Notes under the pieces: model-generated
Seen by the model: the letters and a program-made list of their open reading frames with translations, nothing else
Database searches by the model: none
What the model was told of the DNA's origin: nothing
Part shown: one piece after another, positions 17,068 through 25,743 of the stretch
How the letters are laid out: every line of letters begins with the position of its first letter
Numbering within the stretch: position 1 is the stretch's first letter
NCBI RefSeq assembly: GCF_036621415.1
Contig: NZ_CP030941.1
Span: 1,302,001 to 1,366,000 of the forward strand
Direction: 5' to 3'
DNA length: 64,000 nt
From: Nitratireductor thuwali
GTDB taxonomy: Bacteria > Pseudomonadota > Alphaproteobacteria > Rhizobiales > Rhizobiaceae
Program-made: the position numbers and the translations under genes

Positions 17068-18117
17068 ATGAAGACCTCCTTCATTTCCTCCCATGCCATG
17101 TCGCAGTCCATGCGCAGCCAGATGATGCGCATGCAGGTGGAACTCGCCCAGAAGCAACAGGAGGCAACGACAGGCCGCGTTGCCGATTCCGGCATCGCGC
17201 TCGGTGCACGAGCCGGCTACAGCTTCTCAATGGCGCGCGACATCGAACGCTACCAGGGCCTGCTCGACTCCAACAGCGTGGCATCGAACCGGCTGAGCGC
17301 CACGCAGAACTCGCTTCAGCAGCTCAGCGACATCGGTTCCGAGCTCCTTTCCACGCTGACGGCAGCCATTTCCGGCGTCGATGACACCGCCATCGTGCGC
17401 ACCAGCGCCAAGCGCGTTCTGGAATCCGTGACCAGCATCCTGAACAGCAACCTGAACGGCGAATACCTGTTCGCCGGCATCAACACCGACGTGAAGCCGA
17501 TCAACGACTTCACCGCGCCGGGCTCGCCGAACAAGGCGCAGTTCGACGCCGACTTCTTCGGCTATTTCGGCTTTAGCCAGACCGACCCGGCGGCAGCCGG
17601 CATTACCGCCGCCCAGATGAACGACTTCCTGAGCACGGTGCTGGAACCAAGCTTCATGGGCGCCGGCTGGCAGGCCAGTTGGTCGAACGCTTCGGACGAG
17701 ACGATCACCAGCCGGATCACGCAGAACGAGACGGCCGAGACCTCCACGACGGCCAACAGCACCGGCATGCGCAAGCTGGCGCTGGTGGCGGCGGCGCTGT
17801 CAGACCTCCTCGAAGGGCCGCTCAATGGCGAGGCTCGCGCAGCGCTCTACGAGCGTTCGACGGCGCTGATCGCCGAGGCGGTTCCCGACATCGCCAAGAC
17901 CCAGTCGGAAGTAGGCGTGGCCGAGAACCGCATCAAGGATGCAAACGAGCGCGTCTCCGCGCAGATCGACCTGTTCAAGACATTCATCACCGACCTTGAG
18001 GGCGTCGACGCCTATGAGGCGGCGACCAAGGTCAACGAGCTGCTCACCCAGATCGAAACATCCTACGCGCTCACTGCGCGCATCCAGCAGTTGAGCCTGC
18101 TCAACTACCTGTCGTAA
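17068..18117 (+). CDS. flgL: Hook-filament junction protein FlgL (HAP3)
   Basis: 349 residues with flagellin-like ends. The N-terminus has SSHAMSQSMRSQMMRMQVEL and KQQEATTGRVADSG, with LNGEYLFAGINTDVKP in the early middle. The C-terminal helix is TKVNELLTQIETSYALTARI. FlgL caps the junction to which the first flagellin binds. It lies 2 bases after flgK and 26 bases before flaF. Confidence 0.94.
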   Translation: MKTSFISSHAMSQSMRSQMMRMQVELAQKQQEATTGRVADSGIALGARAGYSFSMARDIERYQGLLDSNSVASNRLSATQNSLQQLSDIGSELLSTLTAAISGVDDTAIVRTSAKRVLESVTSILNSNLNGEYLFAGINTDVKPINDFTAPGSPNKAQFDADFFGYFGFSQTDPAAAGITAAQMNDFLSTVLEPSFMGAGWQASWSNASDETITSRITQNETAETSTTANSTGMRKLALVAAALSDLLEGPLNGEARAALYERSTALIAEAVPDIAKTQSEVGVAENRIKDANERVSAQIDLFKTFITDLEGVDAYEAATKVNELLTQIETSYALTARIQQLSLLNYLS

Positions 18118-18143
18118 CCGTCAGCAAGCGAGATCGCAGAACC

Positions 18144-18491
18144 ATGTACCAATTTTCCTACAGCGAGGTTCAGACAGATTCCGTCGCCGACGCGAAGGAC
18201 CGGGAACGCCAGCTCCTGACACGATCGATCGACCTGCTGACCGCTGCCCGCGAGGCGGGAGTCGAATCCCGCGAATCCATCGAGGCCGTCCTGTTCATGA
18301 ACCGGGTCTGGACCTCGCTGATCGAGGATCTGGGCAACCCGGACAACGAGTTGCCGAAGGAATTGCGGGCCAACCTCATCTCCATCGGCCTCTGGCTGCT
18401 GCGCGAGGGCGAGGAAGTGCGGCAAGGTCGCTCCAACAATTTCGACGGCCTGATCGAGGTCTCCCAGATCATACGTGACGGCATGAGATGA
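18144..18491 (+). CDS. flaF: Flagellar biosynthesis regulator FlaF
   Basis: 115 residues, all helical, with family blocks [35 protein letters not shown] and [18 protein letters not shown]. FlaF is an alphaproteobacterial factor that promotes flagellin translation and secretion and works opposite FlbT. The stop overlaps the flbT ATG (18488-18491), so the antagonistic pair is translated together. Confidence 0.95.
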   Translation: MYQFSYSEVQTDSVADAKDRERQLLTRSIDLLTAAREAGVESRESIEAVLFMNRVWTSLIEDLGNPDNELPKELRANLISIGLWLLREGEEVRQGRSNNFDGLIEVSQIIRDGMR

Positions 18492-18925
18492 AGAACACGC
18501 TCAAGATCTCGCTGAAGGCGAACGAGAAGATCTATGTGAACGGCGCGGTCATCAAGGTCGACCGCAAATGCTCGCTGGAATTCCTCAACGACGTTCAGTT
18601 CCTGCTGCAGAATCATGTGCTGCAGCCAGAGGAAGCGAGCACACCGCTGCGCCAGCTCTATTTCGTCGCCCAGATCATGCTGATGAGCCCGGAGGGCATC
18701 GAGGCGACGCGTCCGGTGTTCCGGCAGACCATCAACAACCTGCTCAAGGCCTTCAAGGACCAGACCGTTCTTGCTGAACTCAAGGTCATCGACACGCTCG
18801 TCTGTGAAGGCCAGGTCTACGACGCGCTGAAGGCGATCCGCACGCTCTACCCTCTCGAGGCCGACATTCTCGGCCGCAAGGACGACGACACAGAATTTGC
18901 CTTCGCCAGGGCCGTAGGAGAATAA
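18488..18925 (+). CDS. flbT: Flagellin post-transcriptional regulator FlbT
   Basis: 145 residues. Family blocks: [40 protein letters not shown] and [16 protein letters not shown]. In Caulobacter FlbT associates with the 5' untranslated region of flagellin mRNA and lowers its translation until the hook is done; in Brucella it behaves as an activator. The folded leader at 4518-4712 is a natural candidate target. AGGAG at 18916-18920, inside the 3' end of flbT, serves flgD. Confidence 0.95.
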   Translation: MKNTLKISLKANEKIYVNGAVIKVDRKCSLEFLNDVQFLLQNHVLQPEEASTPLRQLYFVAQIMLMSPEGIEATRPVFRQTINNLLKAFKDQTVLAELKVIDTLVCEGQVYDALKAIRTLYPLEADILGRKDDDTEFAFARAVGE

Positions 18926-18926
18926 G

Positions 18927-19322
18927 ATGAACGTATCAAACGTGATGCTTGACGCCGGAGCGGCAACCAACCCGGCCCAATCTTCCGGGCAGGCGGTCGA
19001 CTACCAGTCCTTTCTCAAGCTTCTGGTGGCGGAGATGAAGAACCAGGATCCGACGAGCCCGATGGAATCCACCGACTATGTGGCGCAGCTGGCTACGTTC
19101 TCGCAGGTAGAGCAGTCGGTCCAGATCAACTCGAAGCTCGACCAGATTCTGCAGGCGTCCTCGCTGTCGCAGGCCAGCGGCCTGATCGGACGACAGATCA
19201 CTTCCGCGGACGAAAGCCAGACAGGCATCGTGAAGGAAGTGCGCCTTTTCAGCGACGGCGTGGTCGCCGTCCTTGAAAACGGCGAGAAGGTCGTCGTCGG
19301 CCCCGGCGTGTCGATCCGCTAA
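18927..19322 (+). CDS. flgD: Flagellar hook assembly scaffold FlgD (short form)
   Basis: 131 residues, against about 220-230 in enterobacteria. Only the conserved N-terminal part is present: YQSFLKLLVAEMKNQDPTSP, then MESTDYVAQLATFSQVEQS. The C-terminal Tudor/Fn3-like domains are missing, replaced by a small domain ending VVVGPGVSIR. The short form is usual in Rhizobiales. FlgD caps the growing hook. AGGAG lies 6 bases before the ATG. Confidence 0.93.
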   Translation: MNVSNVMLDAGAATNPAQSSGQAVDYQSFLKLLVAEMKNQDPTSPMESTDYVAQLATFSQVEQSVQINSKLDQILQASSLSQASGLIGRQITSADESQTGIVKEVRLFSDGVVAVLENGEKVVVGPGVSIR

Positions 19323-19325
19323 TCC

Positions 19326-19592
19326 ATGAACGAAGCCGACGCCCTCGATATCGTCCAGTATGCCATCTGGACCGTGCTCGTGGCGTCGGGGCCGGCGGTG
19401 GTCGTGGCGATGGTCGTCGGCGTGGGCATAGCGCTCGTCCAGGCTCTGACCCAGGTGCAGGAGATCACGCTTACCTTCGTGCCCAAGATCGTCGCCATCC
19501 TGCTGGCAGTTGCCTTTTCTGGACCCTTTGTCGGCTCGCAGTTGTCCTCCTTCACCACGGTCATTTTCCAGCGCATCGAGAGCGGGTTCTAG
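19326..19592 (+). CDS. fliQ: Flagellar export gate protein FliQ
   Basis: 88 residues with two transmembrane helices (about 12-40 and 55-80). The blocks LVASGPAVVVAMVVGVGIAL and VQALTQVQEITLTFVPKIV are diagnostic. FliQ joins FliP (3780) and FliR (21809) in the export channel. It starts 3 bases after flgD. Its TAG overlaps the first bases of a REP-like repeat (19591). Confidence 0.96.
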   Translation: MNEADALDIVQYAIWTVLVASGPAVVVAMVVGVGIALVQALTQVQEITLTFVPKIVAILLAVAFSGPFVGSQLSSFTTVIFQRIESGF

Positions 19593-19659
19593 AGCGCCGT
19601 GCGTCCGTCGGGACGCACCGTGCTTTCCGATTCTCGGGCCGATGCTGTACGGCAAGCCT
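19591..19659. repeat. REP-like palindromic element, copy A
   Basis: The core is a perfect 8-bp inverted repeat GTGCGTCC (19599-19606) / GGACGCAC (19611-19618) with loop GTCG. It is flanked by AGAGCGCC on the left and by CCGATGCTGTA (19639-19649) on the right. The same core with another loop occurs at 38561-38582, and the flanks AGAGCGCC and CCGATGCTGTA both recur at 63105-63204. This marks a dispersed intergenic repeat family. Here it also separates fliQ from flhA and could act as an attenuator. Confidence 0.7.
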
Positions 19660-19715
19660 CCCTCCGCCTTCGCGCAAGCTTGAGGCCATAATGTGCCGCC
19701 ATTCAGGAGGCAGCC

Positions 19716-21803
19716 ATGGCGCTCAGCGAAGTCATCGCCGGTACCCAACCCCGCAAGCACAGCCGCGACATCGGCTTTGCCGTCGGCATCATCATCATTC
19801 TGGCGGTCCTGTTCCTGCCGGTCCCGGCATTCCTGATCGACATCGGTCTGGCGTTCTCCATCGCTTTTTCCGTCCTGATCCTGATGGTGGCGCTGTGGAT
19901 TCCGCGTCCGCTCGACTTTTCGTCGTTCCCGACGATCCTGCTGATCGCGACCATGATGCGGCTTTCGCTCAATATCGCGACCACCCGCATGATCCTGTCG
20001 GAAGGCCATGAAGGCACCAACGCGGCGGGGTTCGTGATCGGCGGGTTCTCGCAGCTTGTGATGAGCGGCGACTTCGTCATCGGCCTGATCGTCTTTCTGA
20101 TCCTGATCGTGGTGAATTTCGTCGTCATCACCAAGGGCTCGACCCGCATCGCGGAAGTGGGCGCCCGCTTCACCCTCGACGCCATCCCCGGCAAGCAGAT
20201 GTCCATCGACGCGGACCTGTCGGCCGGTACGATCGACGACAAGGAGGCCCAGCGCCGCCGGCACGAGCTGGAGGAGGAAAGCTCGTTCTTCGGCGCCATG
20301 GACGGCGCCTCGAAATTCGTGCGCGGCGATGCCGTCGCCGGCCTCATCATCACCGCCATCAACATCGTCGGCGGCATCGCCATCGGCTATTCCCGCCATG
20401 GCATGGAGATCGGAGAAGCCGCCGACGTCTTCACCAAGCTCTCGGTAGGCGACGGCCTGGTCTCGCAGATCCCGGCGCTGATCGTCTCGCTGGCAGCCGG
20501 CCTCCTGGTGTCGAAGGGCGGAACCCGCGGCGCGGCCAACCAGGCGGTCTTCGGCCAGCTCGGCGCCCATCCGCGCGCGCTTGTCGTTGCGGCCCTGCTG
20601 TTGGCGGTGATCGGGCTGATGCCGGGACTTCCGGCGATACCTTTCCTTGCGCTCGCCGGGTTGCTGGCCGGCCTCGGCTACATCCTGCCGCGCCGCGAGC
20701 GGCAGCGGGAGGAGGAAGCCAAGGCCGCCGTGCGTGAAAAGGAACAATCCGTCGTCGACGAGGAGCAGAATTCGGTCAAGGCCTCGCTCAAGACAGCCGA
20801 GATCGAACTGCTCATCGGCAAGCAGTTGTCGACGAAGCTCCTGGCCTCACACCAGGAACTAGCCTACCGCATGAACAAGATGCGCAAGAAGTTCGCCACG
20901 CAGTATGGCTTCGTGGTCCCCGAAGTGCGGCTGGCCGACGACTACGCCATCTCGCCCAAAAGCTACCAGATCAAGATCCACGGCACCGTGGTCACCGAAC
21001 ATCAGCTCCGCGTGGGCGAACTGATGGTGCTGCTCGGCGGCAAGCCCGCGCCCGAAATGCCCGGCGAGGAGGTCAAGGAGCCCGCTTTCGGCATGCGCGC
21101 CTATTCCGTGCCGGAAATGTTCGCCGAGGATCTGAAACGCGAGCAACTGCCCTTCGCCGACAACATGTCGGTGCTGCTAACGCATCTGAGCGAAGTCATC
21201 CGCAACAATCTGCCCCAGCTTCTGTCCTACAAGGACATGAAGGCGCTGATCGAACGGCTCGACCCCGAATATCGCAAGCTCGCCGACGAGATCTGCACCT
21301 CGCACATCACCTACCCGGGCCTGCAGGCGGTGTTGAAGCTGCTGCTTGCCGAGCGCATCTCCATCCGCAACCTGCATCTCATCATCGAAGCCATCGCCGA
21401 AATCGCGCCCCATATCCGCCGCACCGAGCAGATCGTCGAGCATGTGCGCATCCGCATGGCCCAGCAGATCTGCGGCGACCTGAGCGAAGGCGGCGTGCTC
21501 AAGGTGCTGCGCCTCGGCAATCGCTGGGACCTTGCGTTCCACCAGAGCCTAAAGCGTGATGCCAAGGGCGAGGTGCGGGAATTCGACATAGATCCGCGCC
21601 AACTCGAGGAATTCGGCCAGGAAGCGGGCAAGGCCATTCGCAACCATCTCGACACCGGCGCGCGTTTCGTTCTCGTTACCGCGCCCGAGGCCCGCCCCTA
21701 TGTGCGCATGATCGTCGAAAGGCTGTTCCCGACGCTGCCCGTTCTCAGCCATGTCGAGATCGCCAAGGGGGTGGAGCTGAACGTGCTCGGCGCGATCTCG
21801 TGA
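19716..21803 (+). CDS. flhA: Flagellar export apparatus protein FlhA
   Basis: 695 residues, the family length. The N-terminal half has eight membrane helices and the signature [20 protein letters not shown] in the loop at about 147-166 (FHIPEP region). The C-terminal half is the nine-subunit cytoplasmic ring that docks chaperone-substrate complexes. AGGAGG at 19705-19710 is a strong ribosome site. It is followed after 5 bases by fliR. Confidence 0.97.
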   Translation: MALSEVIAGTQPRKHSRDIGFAVGIIIILAVLFLPVPAFLIDIGLAFSIAFSVLILMVALWIPRPLDFSSFPTILLIATMMRLSLNIATTRMILSEGHEGTNAAGFVIGGFSQLVMSGDFVIGLIVFLILIVVNFVVITKGSTRIAEVGARFTLDAIPGKQMSIDADLSAGTIDDKEAQRRRHELEEESSFFGAMDGASKFVRGDAVAGLIITAINIVGGIAIGYSRHGMEIGEAADVFTKLSVGDGLVSQIPALIVSLAAGLLVSKGGTRGAANQAVFGQLGAHPRALVVAALLLAVIGLMPGLPAIPFLALAGLLAGLGYILPRRERQREEEAKAAVREKEQSVVDEEQNSVKASLKTAEIELLIGKQLSTKLLASHQELAYRMNKMRKKFATQYGFVVPEVRLADDYAISPKSYQIKIHGTVVTEHQLRVGELMVLLGGKPAPEMPGEEVKEPAFGMRAYSVPEMFAEDLKREQLPFADNMSVLLTHLSEVIRNNLPQLLSYKDMKALIERLDPEYRKLADEICTSHITYPGLQAVLKLLLAERISIRNLHLIIEAIAEIAPHIRRTEQIVEHVRIRMAQQICGDLSEGGVLKVLRLGNRWDLAFHQSLKRDAKGEVREFDIDPRQLEEFGQEAGKAIRNHLDTGARFVLVTAPEARPYVRMIVERLFPTLPVLSHVEIAKGVELNVLGAIS

Positions 21804-21808
21804 CCTGA

Positions 21809-22555
21809 ATGATAGAGACCGCCGTCCTCGCCGCCTTTCTCGCCTTCTGCCGGATCGGCGCCTGCTTCATGTTTCTGCCGGGCCTGGGAAGTGCGCGCGT
21901 GCCGCCGCAGATAAGGCTCTTCGTGGCCGTCGCCGCCTCGTTGGCGCTCCTGATGCATCTTTGGGAGGTCATCGCGCCGCACGTGACGCGCCAGCCGGGT
22001 CCGCTGCTGCTTCTCGTTGGCTCGGAGCTGCTGATCGGCTCGCTGATCGGCCTGGTCGCCCGCTATTACGTGCTCTCCCTGCAATTCATCGGTTCGGCAA
22101 TTGCCATGATGATCGGCTTCGGCATGGCCGGCGGCGGCCCCGCCATTGAGGAGCAGGAGCCCCAGCCGGCGATTGCCGTGCTGATATCCTTCTCGGCGCT
22201 CATGCTGCTCTTCGTCCTGAACTTCCACCACGCAATCATCGGCGCCCTGGTCGGCTCCTACCGCCTCGCCCCCGTCAATGCGCTGTTCGATCCGCAATCC
22301 GCGCTGGTCGATCTCACCGATACGCTTTCGGAAGCGTTCATGGTCATGATCAGGCTCGGCAGCCCCTTCGTCGCCTATGGCATTCTGGTCAATCTGGCCA
22401 TCGGCTTCATCAACAAGCTCACGCCCCAGATACCGATCTACTTCATCTCCCTGCCGTTTGTGATCGCCGGCGGTCTGCTGCTTCTCTACATCGCCATCGG
22501 CACGTTCCTCAGCCTGTTCGCCGACGGCTTCTTTCCCGTCACGGTGGGGCGGTAG
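21809..22555 (+). CDS. fliR: Flagellar export gate protein FliR
   Basis: 248 residues with about six hydrophobic helices. Blocks include FLAFCRIGACFMFLPGLGS, GSELLIGSLIGLVARYYVL, and FSALMLLFVLNFHHAIIGAL. FliR completes the FliP5-FliQ4-FliR1 channel. In some bacteria fliR is followed by flhB; here a small coiled-coil gene follows instead. Confidence 0.96.
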   Translation: MIETAVLAAFLAFCRIGACFMFLPGLGSARVPPQIRLFVAVAASLALLMHLWEVIAPHVTRQPGPLLLLVGSELLIGSLIGLVARYYVLSLQFIGSAIAMMIGFGMAGGGPAIEEQEPQPAIAVLISFSALMLLFVLNFHHAIIGALVGSYRLAPVNALFDPQSALVDLTDTLSEAFMVMIRLGSPFVAYGILVNLAIGFINKLTPQIPIYFISLPFVIAGGLLLLYIAIGTFLSLFADGFFPVTVGR

Positions 22556-22557
22556 GC

Positions 22558-22941
22558 ATGGCGCGCGATAGAAGAAGACGTCTGGCCCGCCTCGTCACCC
22601 TGCAGGAAAGGCTCAAGGAACTCCACGAGGCCCGCCGCGCCGGCCATCTGCGCGAGGCGGCGGCGGCCGAAGAAGAGATGCGGGAGCTTGCGCGCCGCTT
22701 CGACGAGCCGGAATCCCTTTCAAGCCTTTTTCCGGAACTTTACCACGCCCGCATCGCCCGCGCCTCGGCGCGCGTGGACGCCAACCGGCTGGAGGCGGAA
22801 GCGGAAGCCCGAAACGTGGCGGCCAGCGACGCCCGCGCCACCGTCGCCAGCCGCGCCCACGGCGAAGCCGCGCGAAAGGACGAGCGCGAGACGGAAGAAA
22901 AAGGCATGCTGGAAATGCTCCAGCATCGCATCAGGTTCTGA
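22558..22941 (+). CDS. FliJ-like coiled-coil protein
   Basis: 127 residues, very rich in Arg, Glu and Ala, with two long charged heptad-type helices (about 5-50 and 60-125) and no membrane segment. This is the shape of FliJ, the export chaperone escort that bridges the FliI ATPase and FlhA. It starts 2 bases after fliR and lies in the export gene run. Sequence alone cannot separate FliJ from another coiled-coil; position makes FliJ-like the best guess. Confidence 0.55.
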   Translation: MARDRRRRLARLVTLQERLKELHEARRAGHLREAAAAEEEMRELARRFDEPESLSSLFPELYHARIARASARVDANRLEAEAEARNVAASDARATVASRAHGEAARKDERETEEKGMLEMLQHRIRF

Positions 22942-23012
22942 AAAACCGCGGCGCAAGCCTGCCGCAAGCTTGTCCTGAGATAGTCGGTGCAACGAGATCA
23001 GAAAGGGTTCCC

Positions 23013-23540
23013 GTGGCCGTTTCACTCCCCGGCGACATCGTGCTGGACGTTGCTCGCGCGGCCGACCCGCAAAAGGTCGCTGCGGCGCGGGCCAAGCTGC
23101 AGGCGCCCTCCGGCGGCGCTACGCCGGCCGCCGCGTTCCAGGTCGCGGTGGATGCCCGCCCCGCCCCGCGGACGACGGCGCACGCGGGCGTGCCCGAGCA
23201 CTTCGTGCAGTTCGAATCCATGGTGCTGCAGAACTTCCTGACGACCATGCTGCCGGAGGACAATGCGACCGTGTTCGGCAAGGGCCTGTCAGGCGAGATG
23301 TGGCGCACGATGCTGGCTCAACAGATCGGCGAAGCGATGGCCCGCCAAGGCGGTATAGGCATCGCCGAGCGCGTGCTGGGCGACCATCTTCTCGAGGACG
23401 GCAAGAAGGCCCCGATAGCTGGCGTCACGGCGGGCCCGGCGGCCAAAGAGGCCGCCGAAAATTCCGCCCTTTCCACGGCGATGATCGAGCAACTGGAACG
23501 AACGATGGCGAAGTCCCTCGCCGACGACGACGAGACATAA
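23013..23540 (+). CDS. flgJ: Rod-binding protein, FlgJ N-terminal domain only
   Basis: 175 residues from GTG 23013. The rod-binding domain lies at about 65-125: FVQFESMVLQNFLTTMLPED, then SGEMWRTMLAQQIGEAMARQ. In enterobacteria FlgJ carries a C-terminal muramidase; here it is absent and the C-terminus is a short charged tail. It should chaperone or cap the rod. A separate transglycosylase gene at 12828 in the same cluster may supply the missing activity. Confidence 0.85.
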   Translation: MAVSLPGDIVLDVARAADPQKVAAARAKLQAPSGGATPAAAFQVAVDARPAPRTTAHAGVPEHFVQFESMVLQNFLTTMLPEDNATVFGKGLSGEMWRTMLAQQIGEAMARQGGIGIAERVLGDHLLEDGKKAPIAGVTAGPAAKEAAENSALSTAMIEQLERTMAKSLADDDET

Positions 23541-23577
23541 ACCCGCGGCGGCATCAGCCCCGCGAACGGTAAAGCAA

Positions 23578-23997
23578 GTGACGTCTGCCATGTATGACAT
23601 GACCACTATCACGACCGCCGCTCCCGCAACCGACGATCAGCGCGCGCCCCTGCAGGCGGCGAGCCTGCTGGCGCTCATCGAACGTATTGCCGAAAACGTG
23701 GACGCTGAGACCGAGGCGCTGCGGGACGATCCGAAGTTCGACCTGAAGAGTTCCAACGTGCGAAAAAGCCGTCACCTCTACGAGCTTGGCCGGGCTTTCA
23801 AGAACGTGAACCGCGACGAGCTCGGCCCCCAGCACCATGAAGCCATGGCCATTCTGCGCACCAGGCTGCAACGCAACGAGGCTGCCATAAAGGCCCATCT
23901 GAGCGCGGTGAGCGAAATAGCTTCGATTATCCAGGACGTGATCGAGCGGGCCCAGGCGGACGGCACTTATTCCGCCAACGCCTTCGGTTCGGGCTGA
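23578..23997 (+). CDS. FlgN-like flagellar export chaperone
   Basis: 139 residues from GTG 23578; ATGs at 23590 and 23599 are also possible, and none has a clear ribosome site. It is all helical and acidic at the start, with SLLALIERIAENVDAETEAL and a long C-terminal helix ending in SEIASIIQDVIERAQADGTY. Size and pattern fit the FlgN family (chaperone of FlgK and FlgL), which is poorly conserved. It sits between rod-binding FlgJ and the last gene of the cluster. Confidence 0.6.
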   Translation: MTSAMYDMTTITTAAPATDDQRAPLQAASLLALIERIAENVDAETEALRDDPKFDLKSSNVRKSRHLYELGRAFKNVNRDELGPQHHEAMAILRTRLQRNEAAIKAHLSAVSEIASIIQDVIERAQADGTYSANAFGSG

Positions 23998-24002
23998 CAT
24001 CG

Positions 24003-24488
24003 ATGCTGAAATTCGTCCTCGTCGCCATATGGATCAGCGGAGCCACACTGGGCTCCGTCTTCTATTCTTTCCAGCTTGCCCAGGCACGCAAGAACGCGGA
24101 GCCCCTGCCCGCCTTTTTCGGCGGGCTCGACTATGTGCGCAGCGGCGTGATTTCCGTGCCGGTGGTCAAGGATGGGGGAGTCGGCGGCTATTTCCTGACG
24201 CGTCTGGTGTACACAGTCGAGCCAGAAAAGATGAAGGCCTTGACGCTGCCGGCCGACGTTCTGATGGTCGATCAGCTCCACGCCTATCTCTACGCCAATC
24301 CGCAGGTCGATTTTTCGGACAAGGAGACACTGGATCTCGACGCATTCAGAAACGGCGTGCGCGACAGCATAAATGCCCGCGTGGGCGAAAAGCTCGTGCA
24401 CGACGTCATGATCGAGCAGATCGACTACCTGTCCAAATCCGACATCCGCGACAACGCCATCCGCCGCCGCATCGGCCCCGGCGAATGA
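24003..24488 (+). CDS. FliL-like membrane protein of unknown function
   Basis: 161 residues: an N-terminal signal anchor (about 3-26) and one periplasmic domain. The domain pattern resembles FliL: a strand with YFLTRLVYTVEPEK, then an alpha region DLDAFRNGVRDSINARVG, then a final strand VHDVMIEQIDYLS. I do not recognise a named family. It follows the FlgN-like gene by 5 bases and ends the flagellar cluster. It may be a second, diverged FliL that acts near the stator. That is inference from layout, not from a match. Confidence 0.6.
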   Translation: MLKFVLVAIWISGATLGSVFYSFQLAQARKNAEPLPAFFGGLDYVRSGVISVPVVKDGGVGGYFLTRLVYTVEPEKMKALTLPADVLMVDQLHAYLYANPQVDFSDKETLDLDAFRNGVRDSINARVGEKLVHDVMIEQIDYLSKSDIRDNAIRRRIGPGE

Positions 24489-24604
24489 GCCGGCAGCCGC
24501 CGTACATGTAAGCCTATGCGGCAAACCTGTTCATAAACATCGCATTTACGCCATATTCTGACGGCAACAGCCTCCATATATCGATTCCGAATTCGATTGT
24601 TTCA

Positions 24605-24672
24605 GACCGCAGCGCGCAACTTGGCGCTTGCGGGGTCTTTTCAGTTTAAAGGCGCGTTTGGCGCCTATTTTA
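24605..24672 (+). terminator. Terminator region closing the flagellar cluster
   Basis: Two hairpins lie in the 345-base gap 24489-24833. The first (24605-24637) is an imperfect 11-pair stem followed by TTTT (24638-24641). The second is a perfect 6-bp stem AGGCGC (24650-24655) / GCGCCT (24661-24666) followed by ATTTTA. I see no gene in the rest of the gap; it includes a modestly AT-rich stretch (24530-24600) that may hold a promoter for the MarR gene. Confidence 0.6.
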
Positions 24673-24833
24673 GCGATAGGGTATTTTCAGTTGACCAATC
24701 ATACGCGAGAGGCCGTTCATCCGCCCCGCCCGCAAGAGCCTGAAACCAATTCCCGATCATCGGCCAGGAAGATGGCAGGACGGAGCAGGACGCGGACCAT
24801 GCACCGTGTTGCAGCGCGGGAGCGCATGGGGAT

Positions 24834-25316
24834 ATGTGTGTGGACCGCACCTTGCTGCCTTGCATGACGTCCATTCTCGATCACAAGCTGCGCAGGGCCC
24901 AGCTTCTGGTGTTTCAGGATTTCGCCGGAACTTTCTCCAAGCTCAGGCTGCGTCCGGCCGAATTCTCGGTGCTTGCCATGATCGCCAAGCATCCGGGGCA
25001 GAAGCAGACCACGATTGCCGAGGGCCTCGGCATCAAGCGCGCGAATTTCGTGGCGCTGATGGACAGCCTGGAGAGGCGCGGCCTGGCCGAGCGCCGCAAG
25101 GGCGAGCATGATCGCCGTTCGCACTCGCTTCATCTTACCGAAGAGGGCACCCGGTTCGTCGAAGGCATGGCTCAGCTCTGGTCAGAGCACGAGGATCGCC
25201 TCGTGGCCAGGCTGGGCGGCGTGGAAAACCGGGAGCGTTTGATCGCGCTTCTCGACAAGCTCCTGTGCGGCGCGGCGCCGCTCGCCGACGATCCGGACCA
25301 GCCCCAAGCACATTGA
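24834..25316 (+). CDS. MarR-family transcriptional regulator
   Basis: 160 residues. A winged helix-turn-helix lies at about 45-110: TTIAEGLGIKRANFVALMDS (recognition helix), then the wing RRKGEHDRRSHSLHLTEEG, with the DR-S-h-L pattern of MarR. Helices on both sides should form the dimer. ATG 24834 is used; an ATG at 24864 is possible. MarR proteins usually repress nearby genes and release DNA on binding an aromatic or lipid-like ligand. The gene next downstream encodes an SCP2-type lipid carrier, but a shared function is only a guess. Confidence 0.88.
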   Translation: MCVDRTLLPCMTSILDHKLRRAQLLVFQDFAGTFSKLRLRPAEFSVLAMIAKHPGQKQTTIAEGLGIKRANFVALMDSLERRGLAERRKGEHDRRSHSLHLTEEGTRFVEGMAQLWSEHEDRLVARLGGVENRERLIALLDKLLCGAAPLADDPDQPQAH

Positions 25317-25327
25317 CGTAAACGTAA
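25313..25327 (+). promoter_or_regulatory. ACGT-repeat operator-like site before the SCP2 gene
   Basis: TTGACGTAAACGTAA contains two ACGT units two bases apart and overlaps the stop codon of the MarR gene. It resembles, as far as I recall, operators of MerR-family regulators of branched-chain amino acid and fatty acid catabolism (LiuR type). It lies 90 bases before the SCP2 start. TTGACG could also serve as a -35 box. Confidence 0.35.
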
Positions 25328-25416
25328 TCCAACTGCTATTCCGTCGCATTCCGCCCGGGATGTTCCGGCGCGGATGCTGGATGTCAGTGATCCCCTGAAC
25401 ATTATAGGAGTTGTCG

Positions 25417-25698
25417 ATGGGAATGGACGAGATTGCCGCGAAAATACAGGAGCGTGTTTCGGGCACCGATTTCAACAACTCTGTGAAGTTCGATTGCGGG
25501 GGCGACGGTGCCATCGTGATCGACGGCGACAAGGCGGCGGTCTCGGATGCAGCGGCCGACTGCATCATCAGCCTGTCGAAAGAAGATCTGGAATCGCTTG
25601 TGGCCGGCGACCTTGACCCGACCTCAGCCTTCATGCAGGGCAAGCTCAAGGTCGATGGCGACATGTCAGTCGCCATGCAGTTGAGCCAGGTTCTCTGA
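25417..25698 (+). CDS. SCP2 sterol-binding family protein
   Basis: 93 residues. ATG 25417 has AGGAG at 25406-25410, spaced 6 bases. The protein is one small SCP2 domain: the core has VKFDCGGDGAIVIDGDKAAV, then DCIISLSKEDLESLVAGDLD and PTSAFMQGKLKVDGDMSVA, the family's end signature. SCP2 proteins bind hydrophobic ligands such as acyl chains in the cytoplasm. Stand-alone SCP2 proteins of this size are common in Alphaproteobacteria. A hairpin separates it from the convergent acetyltransferase gene. Confidence 0.88.
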   Translation: MGMDEIAAKIQERVSGTDFNNSVKFDCGGDGAIVIDGDKAAVSDAAADCIISLSKEDLESLVAGDLDPTSAFMQGKLKVDGDMSVAMQLSQVL

Positions 25699-25710
25699 TA
25701 CTCCCGCAAT

Positions 25711-25743
25711 GCAAAGCGGCTTCCCGGTGGGCAGACGCTTTGC
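25711..25743. terminator. Hairpin between convergent genes
   Basis: A perfect 8-bp inverted repeat GCAAAGCG (25711-25718) / CGCTTTGC (25736-25743), with 17 bases between, fills the gap between the SCP2 gene (+) and the acetyltransferase gene (-). Position suggests a two-way terminator, though T runs are short. Confidence 0.5.

Noticed and set aside
18936..20747. A 603-residue open frame on the minus strand opposite flgD-fliQ-flhA
   Set aside because: Rich in Arg/Asp/His/Gln, the mirror of membrane codons; the plus-strand genes are certain.
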